A DNA stretch of 51,781 bases from Bacilli bacterium (GCA_017635465.1 JAGBLL010000052.1:1-51781), one strand, 5' to 3'. Shown: positions 9,986 through 19,706, counted from the first letter of the stretch. Notes: a model not told the origin generated them from the letters alone. Translations and numbers: made by a program.

Positions 9986-11645
9986 ATATCCACGTCCTCA
10001 GTTTAAAAGAGATTCCTATATTTGCCTTAATGGATATTGGGAATATGCGATTAGAAAAAAAGAAGAAATTCCCACTATTTTTGATGGTCAAATTTTAGTA
10101 CCTTTTTCTCCTGAAGTTACTAAGAGTGGCGTCAATAAAACTGTCATGCCAGATGACTATCTTTTCTATCGTTTAAATTTAGATTTGCCTAAGGAATTTA
10201 TTAAAGATAAAGTTATACTACACTTTGGTGCGGTTGACCAAATAGCAGAAGTATTTGTTAATGGTCAATTTGTGATGAAACACATTGGTGGTTTTTTACC
10301 TTTTGAAATGGATATCAAACCATATTTAAATGATGGAAAAGGAGTATTAATTGTTAGAGTTATAGACACCACAAATAGCTCATATCATAGTTCAGGAAAG
10401 CAACATTTAAAGCCAGGTGGAATATGGTATAAACCGCAATCTGGTATCTATATGCCAGTGTGGTTAGAAAGCGTCAATAACGGTTATATTGAATCGATAA
10501 AGATTACACCAAATATTGACGAAAAAGTCGTCAGAATAAGCTTTAAATCTTCCAATAAGTCTGCAAAACTCAATTTAAAAAATCGAATTTACGAAATTGA
10601 AGCGGAAAAAGACAATATCATTCCAATTGAAGATATGAATCTCTGGTCACCAGAAAATCCATACCTTTATGAATTCAAAATTTATAATGAAGTCGATGAA
10701 GTTTCTTCTTATTTTGCGATGAGAAAAATTTCTTTAATGCAAAATGAAAATGGAATGAAAGTTATCACTCTTAATAATAAACCATACTTCATGAAAGGTG
10801 TCCTTGATCAAGGCTATTATGAAGAAGGTTTATTAACACCAAATAGCGATGAAGATTACATCAATGATATTAACCTCATTAAGTCACTTGGATTTAATGT
10901 TTCTAGAAAACATATTAAGATTGAATCTATGAGGTGGTATTACCATTGCGACAGGCTCGGTTTATTAGTGTGGCAAGACTTTGTAAATGGCTGCACAAAA
11001 TATGATTTTTGGCTTAACCAAGTACCACTATTTGTGAGATATAAAATTAACGATCATAGATATAAAAAATTCTTTAGAGAAAATGAAGAAGGAAGAAAAG
11101 AAGCATATCAAGAATTCTTAGATACAATTGCTCTTCTTTATAACTGTCCTTGCATCGTTTATTGGACAATATTTAATGAAGGTTGGGGACAATTTGACGC
11201 TAAAGAGATATACCAGAAATTAAAGTTTGTTGACCCTACTAGAATCTATGACCACGCTTCAGGATGGCATGACCAAGGTAGCAGCGATGTTAAATCAATG
11301 CATATCTATAAATGGAAAGTAAAAGTTCCTGCTAAATATAAATTAAAAGGAAGAGCCTATGTCTGCTCTGAATGTGGCGCGTATATTCTTGATAAACGTT
11401 TAAAAGAAGCAAAGAAAAAGGAAGGCTTCATTTACTTGCTATTTAATAACAAAGAAGACTTCCAAAAAGAATATATAAGATTTATTAATGAAGAGATTAA
11501 ACCCGCTAAAGAAAAAGGTATGTCAGGATTTATCTATACTCAACTAAGTGATGTCGAGGAAGAAATGAATGGCTTCGTTACGTACGACCGTAAAGAAATC
11601 AAAGTGGACATACCTGTTATTAAAGAGATTAACGAGTCTTTCTAA
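9960..11645 (+). CDS. Glycoside hydrolase family 2 (beta-galactosidase or beta-glucuronidase)
   Basis: 561-aa intracellular enzyme (no signal peptide). Residues ~1-160 form the sugar-binding jelly roll (NGYWEYAIRKKE, then GGFLPFEMDIKPYL), ~165-250 the immunoglobulin-like domain, and ~260 to the end the TIM barrel. The acid/base Glu is in IFNEGWGQF (~residue 405) and the nucleophile Glu in CSECGAYI (~470). Galactokinase and a sugar carrier in the same operon favour a beta-galactosidase; sequence alone does not separate it from beta-glucuronidase. The last 17 bp overlap the convergent regulator gene. Confidence 0.85.
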   Translation: MKQLVPLSEYPRPQFKRDSYICLNGYWEYAIRKKEEIPTIFDGQILVPFSPEVTKSGVNKTVMPDDYLFYRLNLDLPKEFIKDKVILHFGAVDQIAEVFVNGQFVMKHIGGFLPFEMDIKPYLNDGKGVLIVRVIDTTNSSYHSSGKQHLKPGGIWYKPQSGIYMPVWLESVNNGYIESIKITPNIDEKVVRISFKSSNKSAKLNLKNRIYEIEAEKDNIIPIEDMNLWSPENPYLYEFKIYNEVDEVSSYFAMRKISLMQNENGMKVITLNNKPYFMKGVLDQGYYEEGLLTPNSDEDYINDINLIKSLGFNVSRKHIKIESMRWYYHCDRLGLLVWQDFVNGCTKYDFWLNQVPLFVRYKINDHRYKKFFRENEEGRKEAYQEFLDTIALLYNCPCIVYWTIFNEGWGQFDAKEIYQKLKFVDPTRIYDHASGWHDQGSSDVKSMHIYKWKVKVPAKYKLKGRAYVCSECGAYILDKRLKEAKKKEGFIYLLFNNKEDFQKEYIRFINEEIKPAKEKGMSGFIYTQLSDVEEEMNGFVTYDRKEIKVDIPVIKEINESF

Positions 11646-12342
11646 TCGGTTTAACTGCGTATTGAATTACCATCAAAATTAGCGTTAGTGTAAATGAAAA
11701 ATAGAAAAACACTGTCATATGGACGTTATAGCTTCTAAGAGCAATCGTTAATAAGGCAAAAAGTAACATTAGAACAAATAGGACAATATTTGATACCCTG
11801 ATTGCTATTTTTAATCCTTTAAGATCAAAAAATATAAACATGAAGCTGGTGATTGCTTGAAGCGATAGAAACACTATCGTGACAATACTAAGATTTTTTA
11901 AAGCCGCTGCATTAACAACTGGATCGCCCACTATTTTTGTTAAACCATAAAAGCTAGAATTAATAGTCATTATAACGCCACTATTGGTTATAAAATACCC
12001 TTCACTGATAAGCCAAGGAAAAGCAAAGAATATAAATAAAAAGAAATAAGTACTTAGCGAAGAGATGATAAGAGGCATTCTTTTTCTAATGAGTAGCCAG
12101 ACGCTCCCATGCGCTTCGTTATTATTCTTTTTAATGTATTCATCTATTTGGGCGTTTAAAAGATAATCAATAGAGCAATTATATAACTTAGATAAAGAAA
12201 TTAGCTTTTCAGTTTCTGGAAAAGCGACATCACTTTCCCATTTAGAAATTGACTGGCGAGAAACATTCATAATCTCAGCTAGTTCTTCTTGAGTGTAATT
12301 ATTTTCTTTTCTTAATTTTTGTAGCTTTTCACCTGTTGTCAT
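11629..12342 (-). CDS. XRE regulator with four C-terminal membrane segments
   Basis: N-terminal HTH_3 domain (residues ~5-60: YTQEELAEIMNVSRQSISKW), linker, then about four hydrophobic segments (~90-230), so the DNA-binding domain would be tethered to the cytoplasmic face of the membrane. Such XRE-TM proteins are common one-component sensors in Firmicutes; target genes are unknown. It is convergent with and overlaps the GH2 gene, so it may act on that operon, but no operator was recognised there. The start is supported by GGAGGGC before the ATG. Its HTH is the same subtype as the one fused to GlmM in this window. Confidence 0.82.
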   Translation of the reverse strand: MTTGEKLQKLRKENNYTQEELAEIMNVSRQSISKWESDVAFPETEKLISLSKLYNCSIDYLLNAQIDEYIKKNNNEAHGSVWLLIRKRMPLIISSLSTYFFLFIFFAFPWLISEGYFITNSGVIMTINSSFYGLTKIVGDPVVNAAALKNLSIVTIVFLSLQAITSFMFIFFDLKGLKIAIRVSNIVLFVLMLLFALLTIALRSYNVHMTVFFYFSFTLTLILMVIQYAVKPIRKTR

Positions 12343-12481
12343 AATTAGCCCTCCTATAAGTGTCGGGTATATTTTATTAGATGTTATTATTCACATACCA
12401 CCAACTTGAGGTTGTTTTTATGTAAACTTTGAGGCGCATTTTATGAAAAATAGCCAATAAGAGTATATATTATGAAGGCAA

Positions 12482-12515
12482 AAAGAAAAACCCTTACTTT
12501 TGCAATAAGGGTTGT
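12482..12515 (-). terminator. Intrinsic terminator after the 12534-13055 gene
   Basis: Perfect 8-bp inverted repeat AACCCTTA (12489-12496) / TAAGGGTT (12506-12513). On the minus strand it is followed by TTTCTTTTT. It ends the transcript of the small membrane protein. The rest of 12343-12533 shows no gene. Confidence 0.8.
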
Positions 12516-12533
12516 TTCTATCAAACTTTTTAT

Positions 12534-13055
12534 TTATTTAAGTTTCTTGTTTGTCAAGGTTAAGATTAAATCAAGAACGCCATAGGCAGCAATTAAGATG
12601 CCGGCGATGATCCAGAAGACTGTTCTGAAGTCTTCGACATTTAAGTAAACAATAACTAATGCCACCACAACTAAGCCAATAACAAGTTGGGCAATGCCAA
12701 CAGGAACTTGTTTGGTTAAGATAAGTGTTAATAAGCCAAAGATTGCTAGCGCAATGCCCATGCCTAAGACTAATATAACAATTAAGTTTACTAGTATAGC
12801 AAATGAGACATAATGGGTTGTTAATAATGTGATACCAATTGTCGTAAATGCCGCAGCAAGGAATACTTGACCAAATGAGATGATTTTGTTTTTGGTTAAG
12901 CTGATGATGTCTAAGACGATTAAAACAGCGCCTGTGACGACAAAGCCAATACCAAAATACAAATCAAGAGCGGTACCCGCACCACAAACGGCGATGATGA
13001 TACCCATCACGATCATGATAATCGCGGAAATAATTCTAATGTATTTTTCTTTCAT
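12534..13055 (-). CDS. Small integral membrane protein, DUF308/HdeD-like
   Basis: 173 aa with about six hydrophobic segments arranged as repeated pairs with G-rich turns (IIMIVMGIIIAVCGAG, then FGIGFVVTGAVLIVLD, then GILIAAYGVLDLILTL). This is the pattern of the HdeD/DUF308 acid-resistance membrane family; no catalytic residues are evident. The ATG at 13055 follows GGGAGG; upstream ATGs lack an SD. Single gene with its own terminator. Confidence 0.6.
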   Translation of the reverse strand: MKEKYIRIISAIIMIVMGIIIAVCGAGTALDLYFGIGFVVTGAVLIVLDIISLTKNKIISFGQVFLAAAFTTIGITLLTTHYVSFAILVNLIVILVLGMGIALAIFGLLTLILTKQVPVGIAQLVIGLVVVALVIVYLNVEDFRTVFWIIAGILIAAYGVLDLILTLTNKKLK

Positions 13056-13110
13056 AAGAAAACCTCCCTTATACATGCAATATTGTAGTATTAATAAAAT
13101 TATTTGCAAC

Positions 13111-13134
13111 AAAAAACCTCTCTTTTAGAGAGGT
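13111..13134 (-). terminator. Intrinsic terminator after the GT2 gene
   Basis: ACCTCTCT (13116-13123) pairs with AGAGAGGT (13127-13134) around a 3-nt loop. On the minus strand it is followed by TTTTTTG. It ends the glycosyltransferase transcript 7 nt after its stop codon. Confidence 0.85.
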
Positions 13135-13140
13135 CATTAA

Positions 13141-14175
13141 TTAGCCAAGCTTTAATTTCTTTTGATATGTTCCGTAAACTTTTCTAGAAGCAAATGATTT
13201 TAAATTATAACCAGGAACCGCAAAGGCGAATGCCGCTAAGGAACGATGACGAATCTTGTTATATAATTTTCTATCAATTTGTTTAAGTTCCTTAAAATAT
13301 TGTTTAAATGTTTTCCAACGTGTTTCTTTATCGTCTTTAACACCAACGATTGTCATGTATGTGATACCACAGATAGTCATTAACCATTTAATCATGTATT
13401 TTCTTAAATGATATGGTTGTTTATAGATTTCATCATATGTGTAGGCTGTAAACATGATTTTGAACACTCTCATTTGTTGTTCATAACGTTGACACATTGT
13501 CTTGTAGTTAATGGATTGATCCGCTCTACCGATGAAATAGTGATATAAATCAATATCATGATAGAAAACTTTCTTCATGAATGGTAATGGCTGGTAAGCA
13601 TAGATATCATCAACATAGAAAGTATGGTTTGGAAGTTCCATCTTACTTTCTCTTAATTTAGATGTTCTATACATTAATGAATGCATTAAGAAGACTGTTT
13701 CTAATTTCACGCGTTTCATCTTTTCCCAGGTGAATATTTGTTCCGCTGGTAAACATTTGCGATAATGCATGACAAATTGTGTATTATCCGCAGCATGTTC
13801 ATAAACATAGTTAGTAATATATAAATCGATATTAGCTTTTTCTTCTTCATGCTTTTTGATTAATGAAAGCATGTCTAAAATATCTTTTGTTTCAATCCAG
13901 TCGTCACTATCGACAACCTTAAAGAACATACCGTTAGCGTTATGGATACCCGCCATAACACCTGAACCGTGTCCACCATTTTCTTTTTGAATGGCTTTAA
14001 CGATTGTTGGGTACTTCTTTTCATATTCGTCAGCGATTTTTCCTGTGTCGTCTTTGCTACCGTCATTGACGATGATGACTTCAACTTCTTCACCAGCCGC
14101 AACGATATTATCGATGCAGTGACGCATATAGTCTTGTGAATTGTAGCAAGGGATTGTAAATGTAATGTACTTCAT
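13141..14175 (-). CDS. Family 2 glycosyltransferase
   Basis: 344-aa inverting GT-A enzyme. ITFTIPCYNSQDYMRHCIDN opens the nucleotide-binding fold, VIIVNDGSKDDT is the second motif, and VVDSDDWIE holds the metal-binding DxD. The C-terminal half (LPFMKKVFYHDIDLYHYFIGR) resembles capsular or teichoic-acid glycosyltransferases. It lies downstream of glf on the same strand and may add galactofuranose or another hexose to a surface glycan or glycolipid; this is inference from the neighbour. Candidate promoter at 14214-14241. Confidence 0.85.
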   Translation of the reverse strand: MKYITFTIPCYNSQDYMRHCIDNIVAAGEEVEVIIVNDGSKDDTGKIADEYEKKYPTIVKAIQKENGGHGSGVMAGIHNANGMFFKVVDSDDWIETKDILDMLSLIKKHEEEKANIDLYITNYVYEHAADNTQFVMHYRKCLPAEQIFTWEKMKRVKLETVFLMHSLMYRTSKLRESKMELPNHTFYVDDIYAYQPLPFMKKVFYHDIDLYHYFIGRADQSINYKTMCQRYEQQMRVFKIMFTAYTYDEIYKQPYHLRKYMIKWLMTICGITYMTIVGVKDDKETRWKTFKQYFKELKQIDRKLYNKIRHRSLAAFAFAVPGYNLKSFASRKVYGTYQKKLKLG

Positions 14176-14213
14176 AACTTTTTTGTAATAATTCAGCCTC
14201 TTAGCCTTACAAC

Positions 14214-14241
14214 ATTATAGTAAAGAAGAATATTTAAGCAA
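14214..14241 (-). promoter_or_regulatory. Promoter for the GT2 gene at 14175
   Basis: Minus strand TTGCTT (14236-14241), a 16-bp spacer and TATAAT (14214-14219), leaving a leader of about 30 nt. Confidence 0.55.
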
Positions 14242-14246
14242 GTTAA

Positions 14247-15356
14247 TTATCCAATTAATGACTCTACTAATTGTAAAGCTTTCTCTACTACCACATCCAT
14301 ATTGTAATATGAATAGGTACCTAAACGTCCACCAAAGTAAACATTTTTGTTTTGTTTGGCTAATTCTTGATATTTAGCGTATAACTCACTATTTCTATCG
14401 TTATTGATAGGATAATAGGCCTCATCCCCTAATGTCCAGTTCTTGGAATATTCTTTAGTGATGACAGTTTTATTATGCTTTTGACCCGGTTCAAAGTATT
14501 GATGCTCTGCAATACGGGTATATGGCACTTCATATTCCGTATAATTAACAACTGCATTACCTTGATAATCTGGCTTATCGATGATTTCTTCTTCAAAACG
14601 GAGTGATCTCCATTCTAAAGCGCCCAAACAATAATCAAAGTATTTATCAATCTCGCCTGTGTAGATAATTTTATTAGCGAGTTTATTAAGTTCTTCTTTG
14701 TGCTCAAGATAATCACAATTGAGTCTTACTTCTATACCGTCTAGCATATTTTCAATCCATTTGGTATAGCCACCGATTGGAATTCCTTGATAGATATCAT
14801 TGAAGTAATTGTTGTTATATTCATATCTCACTGGTAAACGAGTGATGATAAATGGGGGTAGTTCGTTACATGGCCTACCCCATTGTTTTTGGGTATAGCC
14901 TTTGATGAGCATTTCGTAAATTGTTGTGCCAACCATAGAAATGGCTTTTTCTTCAAGATTCTTTGGTTCTTTGATATTTGCTTCTTTAATTTCTTTTTCG
15001 ATGCGTGCTTTAGCTTCTTCTGCGGTATTAACACCAAATATTTGATGGAATGTATTCATGTTAAAAGGCATGTTATAGTATTTGCCCTTATAGAACGCTA
15101 AAGGCATGTTCACAAAGTCATTAAATTTAGCAAATTGATTAACATAGTCCCATATTTCTTTTTTGGAAGTATGGAAGATATGTGGCCCATATTTATGAAC
15201 TTGAATGTCTTCTATTTCTTCTGTGTAGATATTGCCTGCGATGTTATTTCTTTTTTCCACCACGAGCACTTTATAGCCGCGTTTATATAGTTCATGGGCG
15301 GCAACGGCGCCATAAAGACCAGCGCCAACAATTAGATAATCATAATTAGTTTCCAT
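14247..15356 (-). CDS. glf: UDP-galactopyranose mutase
   Basis: Flavoenzyme that interconverts UDP-galactopyranose and UDP-galactofuranose, supplying Galf for surface glycans. 369 aa, usual length. FAD-binding Rossmann motif YLIVGAGLYGAVAAHEL at the N-terminus, then KYGPHIFHT, KGYTQKQWGRP and RLPVRYEYNNNYFND, and the C-terminal GGRLGTYSYYNMD, all family signatures. The start is the ATG at 15356 (METNYDY): no SD, but TATAAT at 15366-15371 lies exactly 9 nt upstream, implying a leaderless message. It is divergent from the ABC operon. Confidence 0.95.
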   Translation of the reverse strand: METNYDYLIVGAGLYGAVAAHELYKRGYKVLVVEKRNNIAGNIYTEEIEDIQVHKYGPHIFHTSKKEIWDYVNQFAKFNDFVNMPLAFYKGKYYNMPFNMNTFHQIFGVNTAEEAKARIEKEIKEANIKEPKNLEEKAISMVGTTIYEMLIKGYTQKQWGRPCNELPPFIITRLPVRYEYNNNYFNDIYQGIPIGGYTKWIENMLDGIEVRLNCDYLEHKEELNKLANKIIYTGEIDKYFDYCLGALEWRSLRFEEEIIDKPDYQGNAVVNYTEYEVPYTRIAEHQYFEPGQKHNKTVITKEYSKNWTLGDEAYYPINNDRNSELYAKYQELAKQNKNVYFGGRLGTYSYYNMDVVVEKALQLVESLIG

Positions 15357-15422
15357 AGCATTATAATTATATACCACTTATTATACTTATCGCCAAATTT
15401 GATATTCTTTAGTGTCTTTTTA

Positions 15423-15451
15423 TTGACAAGTTTGTTATCAAACTTTACAAT
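15423..15451 (+). promoter_or_regulatory. Promoter with embedded palindromic operator for the ABC operon
   Basis: TTGACA (15423-15428), a 17-bp spacer and TACAAT (15446-15451). The spacer is filled by a perfect inverted repeat AAGTTTG-TTAT-CAAACTT (15428-15445). A repressor dimer bound there would block RNA polymerase, as with MarR- or TetR-type control of drug exporters. Confidence 0.75.
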
Positions 15452-15485
15452 TTCATAGCAATTAATGAAAGGGAGGGAAAAATCG

Positions 15486-17270
15486 ATGTTTAAAATGATC
15501 GCTAAAGTCTTAAAAAGCGTCAGAGAATATAAAATATTCGCTATCATCACTCCTTTATTCATGATTGGTGAAGCGGCTGTTGAATGTGCTTTGCCATTTG
15601 TCATGTCACAATTTGTCGACAAAATCGAATTTGTGACATCAATAACTGAATTAGTTCCTTATTTCTTAATTATTTTAGGTTTAGCGATTGTTTCTATTGC
15701 CTGTGGTATTTTAGGAGGTAGATTTGCCGCTTACGCTGCTAGTGGCTTTGCTAAAAACTTAAGAAGAGATTTATATAAGAAAGTTGAATCATTCTCTTTT
15801 GAGAATATTGATCATTTCCATGCTTCTAGTTTAGTAACAAGAATGACCACTGACGTCACCAATACACAAAACTCATTTGCGATGGCCATCAGAATTGTTG
15901 TAAGAGCACCATTAATGCTCATCTTCTCCGCTGTCATGGCATTTATTGTTGGTGGCAATTTAGCGTGGATCTTTGTTATTGCTATTCCTGTCATTGGTAT
16001 TATCTTCGTTGTGGTTGCAAAATTTGCAATGGGTATCTTTAGAAGAGTCTTTAAGCGTTATGACGCATTAAATGAATCTGTGCAAGAAAACGTTGCAGGT
16101 ATGCGTGTTGTTAAATCTTATGTTAGAGAAGAATATGAAGATAATAAATTCTCCACTGCCTCTAATAACTTAAGTAAAGACTTTATTAAAGCGGAAAAGA
16201 TTGTCGCCTTAATGACGCCACTAATGAACACATCTATCCATGTCGTTTATTTAATCACTATGTTCTTATCCGCATTAATCATCTTTAATACATCGACACC
16301 TGAAGCGGATGGCAAAGGTGGAGTAAAGATTATTTGGGGTCAATTAAGTACCGCGCAAATGTCAGCGTTACTTACATATGGAATTCAAATCTTAATGTCT
16401 ATCATGATGATTTCCATGATTGTCACCATGTTAGTTATGTCATTTGAATCAATTAGACGTATTAGTGAAGTATTAGATGAAGAATCAACAATTAAGAATC
16501 CTGAAAACCCTGTGATGGCAGTTAATGATGGTTCTGTAGTATTTGATAATGTTTCATTCAAATATAAAAAAGAAGCCGAATGTTATGCAGTTAGTGATTT
16601 AAATATCAATATTAAAAGCGGTCAATTCGTTGGTATTATCGGTTCCACTGGTTCTGGTAAATCCACATTAGTTAATTTAATTTCTAGATTATATGACACC
16701 ACTGAAGGACATGTCTTTGTTGGTGGTCATGATGTTAAAGAATATGATCTCAAAGCATTAAGAGATTCTGTTGCGGTTGTTTTGCAAAAGAACTTCTTAT
16801 TTAGTGGTACAGTTGCTTCTAACATGCGTTGGGGCAAAAAAGATGCGACTGAAGAAGAAATGATTAACGCTTTAAGAGTGGCCCAAATCTCTGAAACAAT
16901 TGAAGCCACTAAAGAGAGACTTGATAAAGTCGTTGAACAAGGCGGCGCTAACTTCTCTGGTGGTCAAAAACAAAGATTATGCATCGCTAGAGCGTTATTA
17001 AAGAATCCTAAGATTTTAATCTTAGATGACTCCACTTCCGCTGTTGATACCAAAACAGATAGATTAATTAGAAAAGCATTAAAGAATGATTTACCAGAAA
17101 TGACAAAAATTGTCATCGCTCAAAGAATTAGCTCTATTGAAGAAGCTGATCAAATCATTGTTTTAGATAACGGAAGAATTAACGATATTGGTACACATCA
17201 AGAGTTATTAGCCAATAACGAGATTTACCGTGAAATTTATCAATCGCAAACACAGAAAGGAGGAGAATAA
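15486..17270 (+). CDS. ABC exporter half-transporter with degenerate catalytic site
   Basis: 594 aa: six membrane segments (~15-310) followed by an ATPase domain. Walker A GSTGSGKST, signature FSGGQKQR, and Walker B ILILDDSTSAVD in which the catalytic Glu is Asp. This is the degenerate partner of heterodimeric type IV exporters such as TM287/288, BmrCD and LmrCD. The next gene supplies the canonical partner. The start is the ATG at 15486, 8 nt after AAAGGGAGGG. Probable multidrug or lipid exporter; the substrate cannot be read from sequence. Confidence 0.9.
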   Translation: MFKMIAKVLKSVREYKIFAIITPLFMIGEAAVECALPFVMSQFVDKIEFVTSITELVPYFLIILGLAIVSIACGILGGRFAAYAASGFAKNLRRDLYKKVESFSFENIDHFHASSLVTRMTTDVTNTQNSFAMAIRIVVRAPLMLIFSAVMAFIVGGNLAWIFVIAIPVIGIIFVVVAKFAMGIFRRVFKRYDALNESVQENVAGMRVVKSYVREEYEDNKFSTASNNLSKDFIKAEKIVALMTPLMNTSIHVVYLITMFLSALIIFNTSTPEADGKGGVKIIWGQLSTAQMSALLTYGIQILMSIMMISMIVTMLVMSFESIRRISEVLDEESTIKNPENPVMAVNDGSVVFDNVSFKYKKEAECYAVSDLNINIKSGQFVGIIGSTGSGKSTLVNLISRLYDTTEGHVFVGGHDVKEYDLKALRDSVAVVLQKNFLFSGTVASNMRWGKKDATEEEMINALRVAQISETIEATKERLDKVVEQGGANFSGGQKQRLCIARALLKNPKILILDDSTSAVDTKTDRLIRKALKNDLPEMTKIVIAQRISSIEEADQIIVLDNGRINDIGTHQELLANNEIYREIYQSQTQKGGE

Positions 17271-17271
17271 T

Positions 17272-19263
17272 ATGCCAGCGCCACGCATTAAAAATTATGC
17301 TAAGCCTAAAAAAGGCACTGTTGCACGTTTAATTAAATCGCTTTGGAAGAATTTTAAATTTGAACTTATTCTTTCATTAGTTACTCTCACCCTTTCCATT
17401 CTTGTTAATTTAAGTGGTTCTATTTTCGCTAGCTTAATTACTGATTTATTAACTAAAGCTATTCCTCAAAAATTAGATCCCGCTCAACAAGTAAGTATCT
17501 TAAACGGCACATTTGAGGTGTCATTGTTTGGGGCTATTAGTTTCAACGCTAATTTAACTGTCTTAATTATTGCTTTGGCGAGCATTTACGCTGTTGGTGT
17601 TATTTGCTCTTGGACATGGAATAGAACAATGGCGATTGTTACACAAAAGTATTTGAATCTCTTCCGTAACAAGATGTTCTCCCACATGCAAAAATTACCA
17701 ATTAAATATTTCGATACACACCAAAACGGTGCAATCATGTCTTTATACACTAACGATATCGATACAATTAGACAATTAATCTCTCAATCATTACCAAATA
17801 TCGTTACTACATTGTTAACCGCTGTTGGTTGCTTAACAGTCATGATGTTCTTCTCTATTTGGATGACATTAGTGGTTATCTTAGGTACCATTGCGATGAT
17901 ATTCAATACCAAGATAATTGGTGGACGTGCTTCACGTTATTTCGTTGCCCAACAAATTAGTGTGGGTAAAGTTGAAGGTAATATTGAAGAAAGTATTACT
18001 GGCTTAAAAGTCATTAAAGTATTTACCCATGAAGAAGATAGCTTAGATGACTTTGATAAAGTTAATGATGAATTATATAAGAATGCCACTATCGCTAATA
18101 TACATGGCAATATCATGATGCCAATTAACGGCAATATCGGTAACTTCATCTATGTCTTTATCGCTATTTTAGGTTGTATTCTTTATATCACTCCTAACAC
18201 ATTTAACTTATCATTAACCGGTTTAGCGGAAGTTAACGCCTCAACATTCTATTCTCAACTCTTAGTGCCTTTCTTAATGTTATCTAGAATGTTTACTCAA
18301 AACATTGGTAACTTCTCTCAACAAGTGACATTCGTTGTTATGGGTACCGCTGGTGCATCTAGATGTTTTGATTTATTAGACGAAACAAAAGAAGCAGATG
18401 ATGGTTACGTTACATTAGTTAATATCAAATATCATGATGATGGAACCTTTGAAGAGACAAATGAAAGAACTAGATATTATGCTTGGAAACATCCTCATAA
18501 AGCGGATGGCACGATTACATATACCGAATTAAAAGGTGATATTGTCATCGATGATATTGATTTCAGTTACGATGGCAAGAAAACTGTTCTTAAAAACGTT
18601 TCTGTTTACGCTCACCCAGGTCAACAAATCGCTTTAGTGGGTGCAACAGGCGCAGGTAAAACCACTATTACTAATTTAATTAATAGATTTTATGACATCG
18701 CAGACGGCAAAATCCGTTATGATGGCATAAATATCAATAAGATTAAAAAAGACGACTTACGTCACTCTTTAGGCATGATTTTACAAGACGTTAACTTATT
18801 CACTGGTACTGTCATGGACAATATTAGATATGGTCGACTTGACGCTACTGATGAAGAAGTCTATCAAGCGGCAAAGATTGCTAATGCTTATGATTTCATC
18901 ATGAGATTACCACAAGGCTTTAACACCATGTTATCTGCAAACGGTGATAATTTATCGCAAGGTCAAAGACAATTAATTTCTATTGCAAGAGCGGCAATCG
19001 CTGACGCTCCTGTCATGATTCTTGATGAAGCGACATCTTCTATTGATACTAGAACCGAACGCTTAGTGCAAAAAGGTATGGATCAATTGATGAAAGGTAG
19101 AACAACATTTGTTATTGCTCATAGATTATCCACTATTCAAAATGCTGATTATATTTTAGTTCTAGATCATGGTGAGATTATCGAAAGAGGTAATCACGAA
19201 AGCTTAATCGCGGAAAAAGGTGCCTATTATCAACTTTATACAGGCGCTGTTGAATTAGAATAA
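17272..19263 (+). CDS. ABC exporter half-transporter with canonical catalytic site
   Basis: 663 aa: six membrane segments and an ATPase domain with Walker A GATGAGKTT, signature LSQGQRQL, and Walker B VMILDEATSSID with the catalytic Glu. The extracellular part between TM1 and TM2 and the linker before the ATPase (~375-440, charged) are longer than in the partner. The start is the ATG at 17272, after AAAGGAGGAG and one base after the partner's stop codon. The two encode a heterodimer. Confidence 0.9.
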   Translation: MPAPRIKNYAKPKKGTVARLIKSLWKNFKFELILSLVTLTLSILVNLSGSIFASLITDLLTKAIPQKLDPAQQVSILNGTFEVSLFGAISFNANLTVLIIALASIYAVGVICSWTWNRTMAIVTQKYLNLFRNKMFSHMQKLPIKYFDTHQNGAIMSLYTNDIDTIRQLISQSLPNIVTTLLTAVGCLTVMMFFSIWMTLVVILGTIAMIFNTKIIGGRASRYFVAQQISVGKVEGNIEESITGLKVIKVFTHEEDSLDDFDKVNDELYKNATIANIHGNIMMPINGNIGNFIYVFIAILGCILYITPNTFNLSLTGLAEVNASTFYSQLLVPFLMLSRMFTQNIGNFSQQVTFVVMGTAGASRCFDLLDETKEADDGYVTLVNIKYHDDGTFEETNERTRYYAWKHPHKADGTITYTELKGDIVIDDIDFSYDGKKTVLKNVSVYAHPGQQIALVGATGAGKTTITNLINRFYDIADGKIRYDGININKIKKDDLRHSLGMILQDVNLFTGTVMDNIRYGRLDATDEEVYQAAKIANAYDFIMRLPQGFNTMLSANGDNLSQGQRQLISIARAAIADAPVMILDEATSSIDTRTERLVQKGMDQLMKGRTTFVIAHRLSTIQNADYILVLDHGEIIERGNHESLIAEKGAYYQLYTGAVELE

Positions 19264-19706
19264 TGAAGACCATTATATTTGTTTGTCATGGTTCTATATG
19301 CCGTAGTCCTGCTGCGGCTTTTATTGCTAAACAGTATTTAAAAGAGCAAGGACGTGATAAAGAATTCAATATTTTAATAAGAGCGACATCAAGCGAAGAA
19401 ATCGGTAACGATGTCTATCCTCCAATGAAAAGAGAATTATATAGAAGAGGTATACAAATGTATCCTCATGCTGCCACTCGTATTAGACAAAGCGATTATG
19501 ATAAAGCTGATTATATCTTTTGTATGGATGATGAAAATTATTATTCGTTATTAAGACAATTAGATAATTATAAAAACATTATTTATCGTATTAATAAATA
19601 CACTCCTAGTATCTATGAGATTGAAGATCCATGGTATACAGGTAGATATGAAAAAGTCTGCGATGAAATCACAGACTGCATTCATGATATATTCGCTAAT
19701 ATCTAG
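19263..19706 (+). CDS. Low-molecular-weight protein tyrosine phosphatase
   Basis: 147-aa cytoplasmic phosphatase. The P-loop CHGSICRS (Cys8 to Arg14, C-X5-R) gives the nucleophilic Cys and phosphate-binding Arg; DPWYTGRYE near residue 122 holds the general-acid Asp. The start overlaps the ABC stop (TAATG), so it is translationally coupled to the exporter. Relatives reverse tyrosine phosphorylation of capsule kinases or stress proteins; no tyrosine kinase is visible here. Its 3' end overlaps the convergent gene by 4 bp. Confidence 0.92.
   Translation: MKTIIFVCHGSICRSPAAAFIAKQYLKEQGRDKEFNILIRATSSEEIGNDVYPPMKRELYRRGIQMYPHAATRIRQSDYDKADYIFCMDDENYYSLLRQLDNYKNIIYRINKYTPSIYEIEDPWYTGRYEKVCDEITDCIHDIFANI

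Noticed and set aside
15486-19263. Two independent homodimeric ABC exporters
   Set aside because: The Asp-for-Glu change in one Walker B and the one-base gap indicate a heterodimer.
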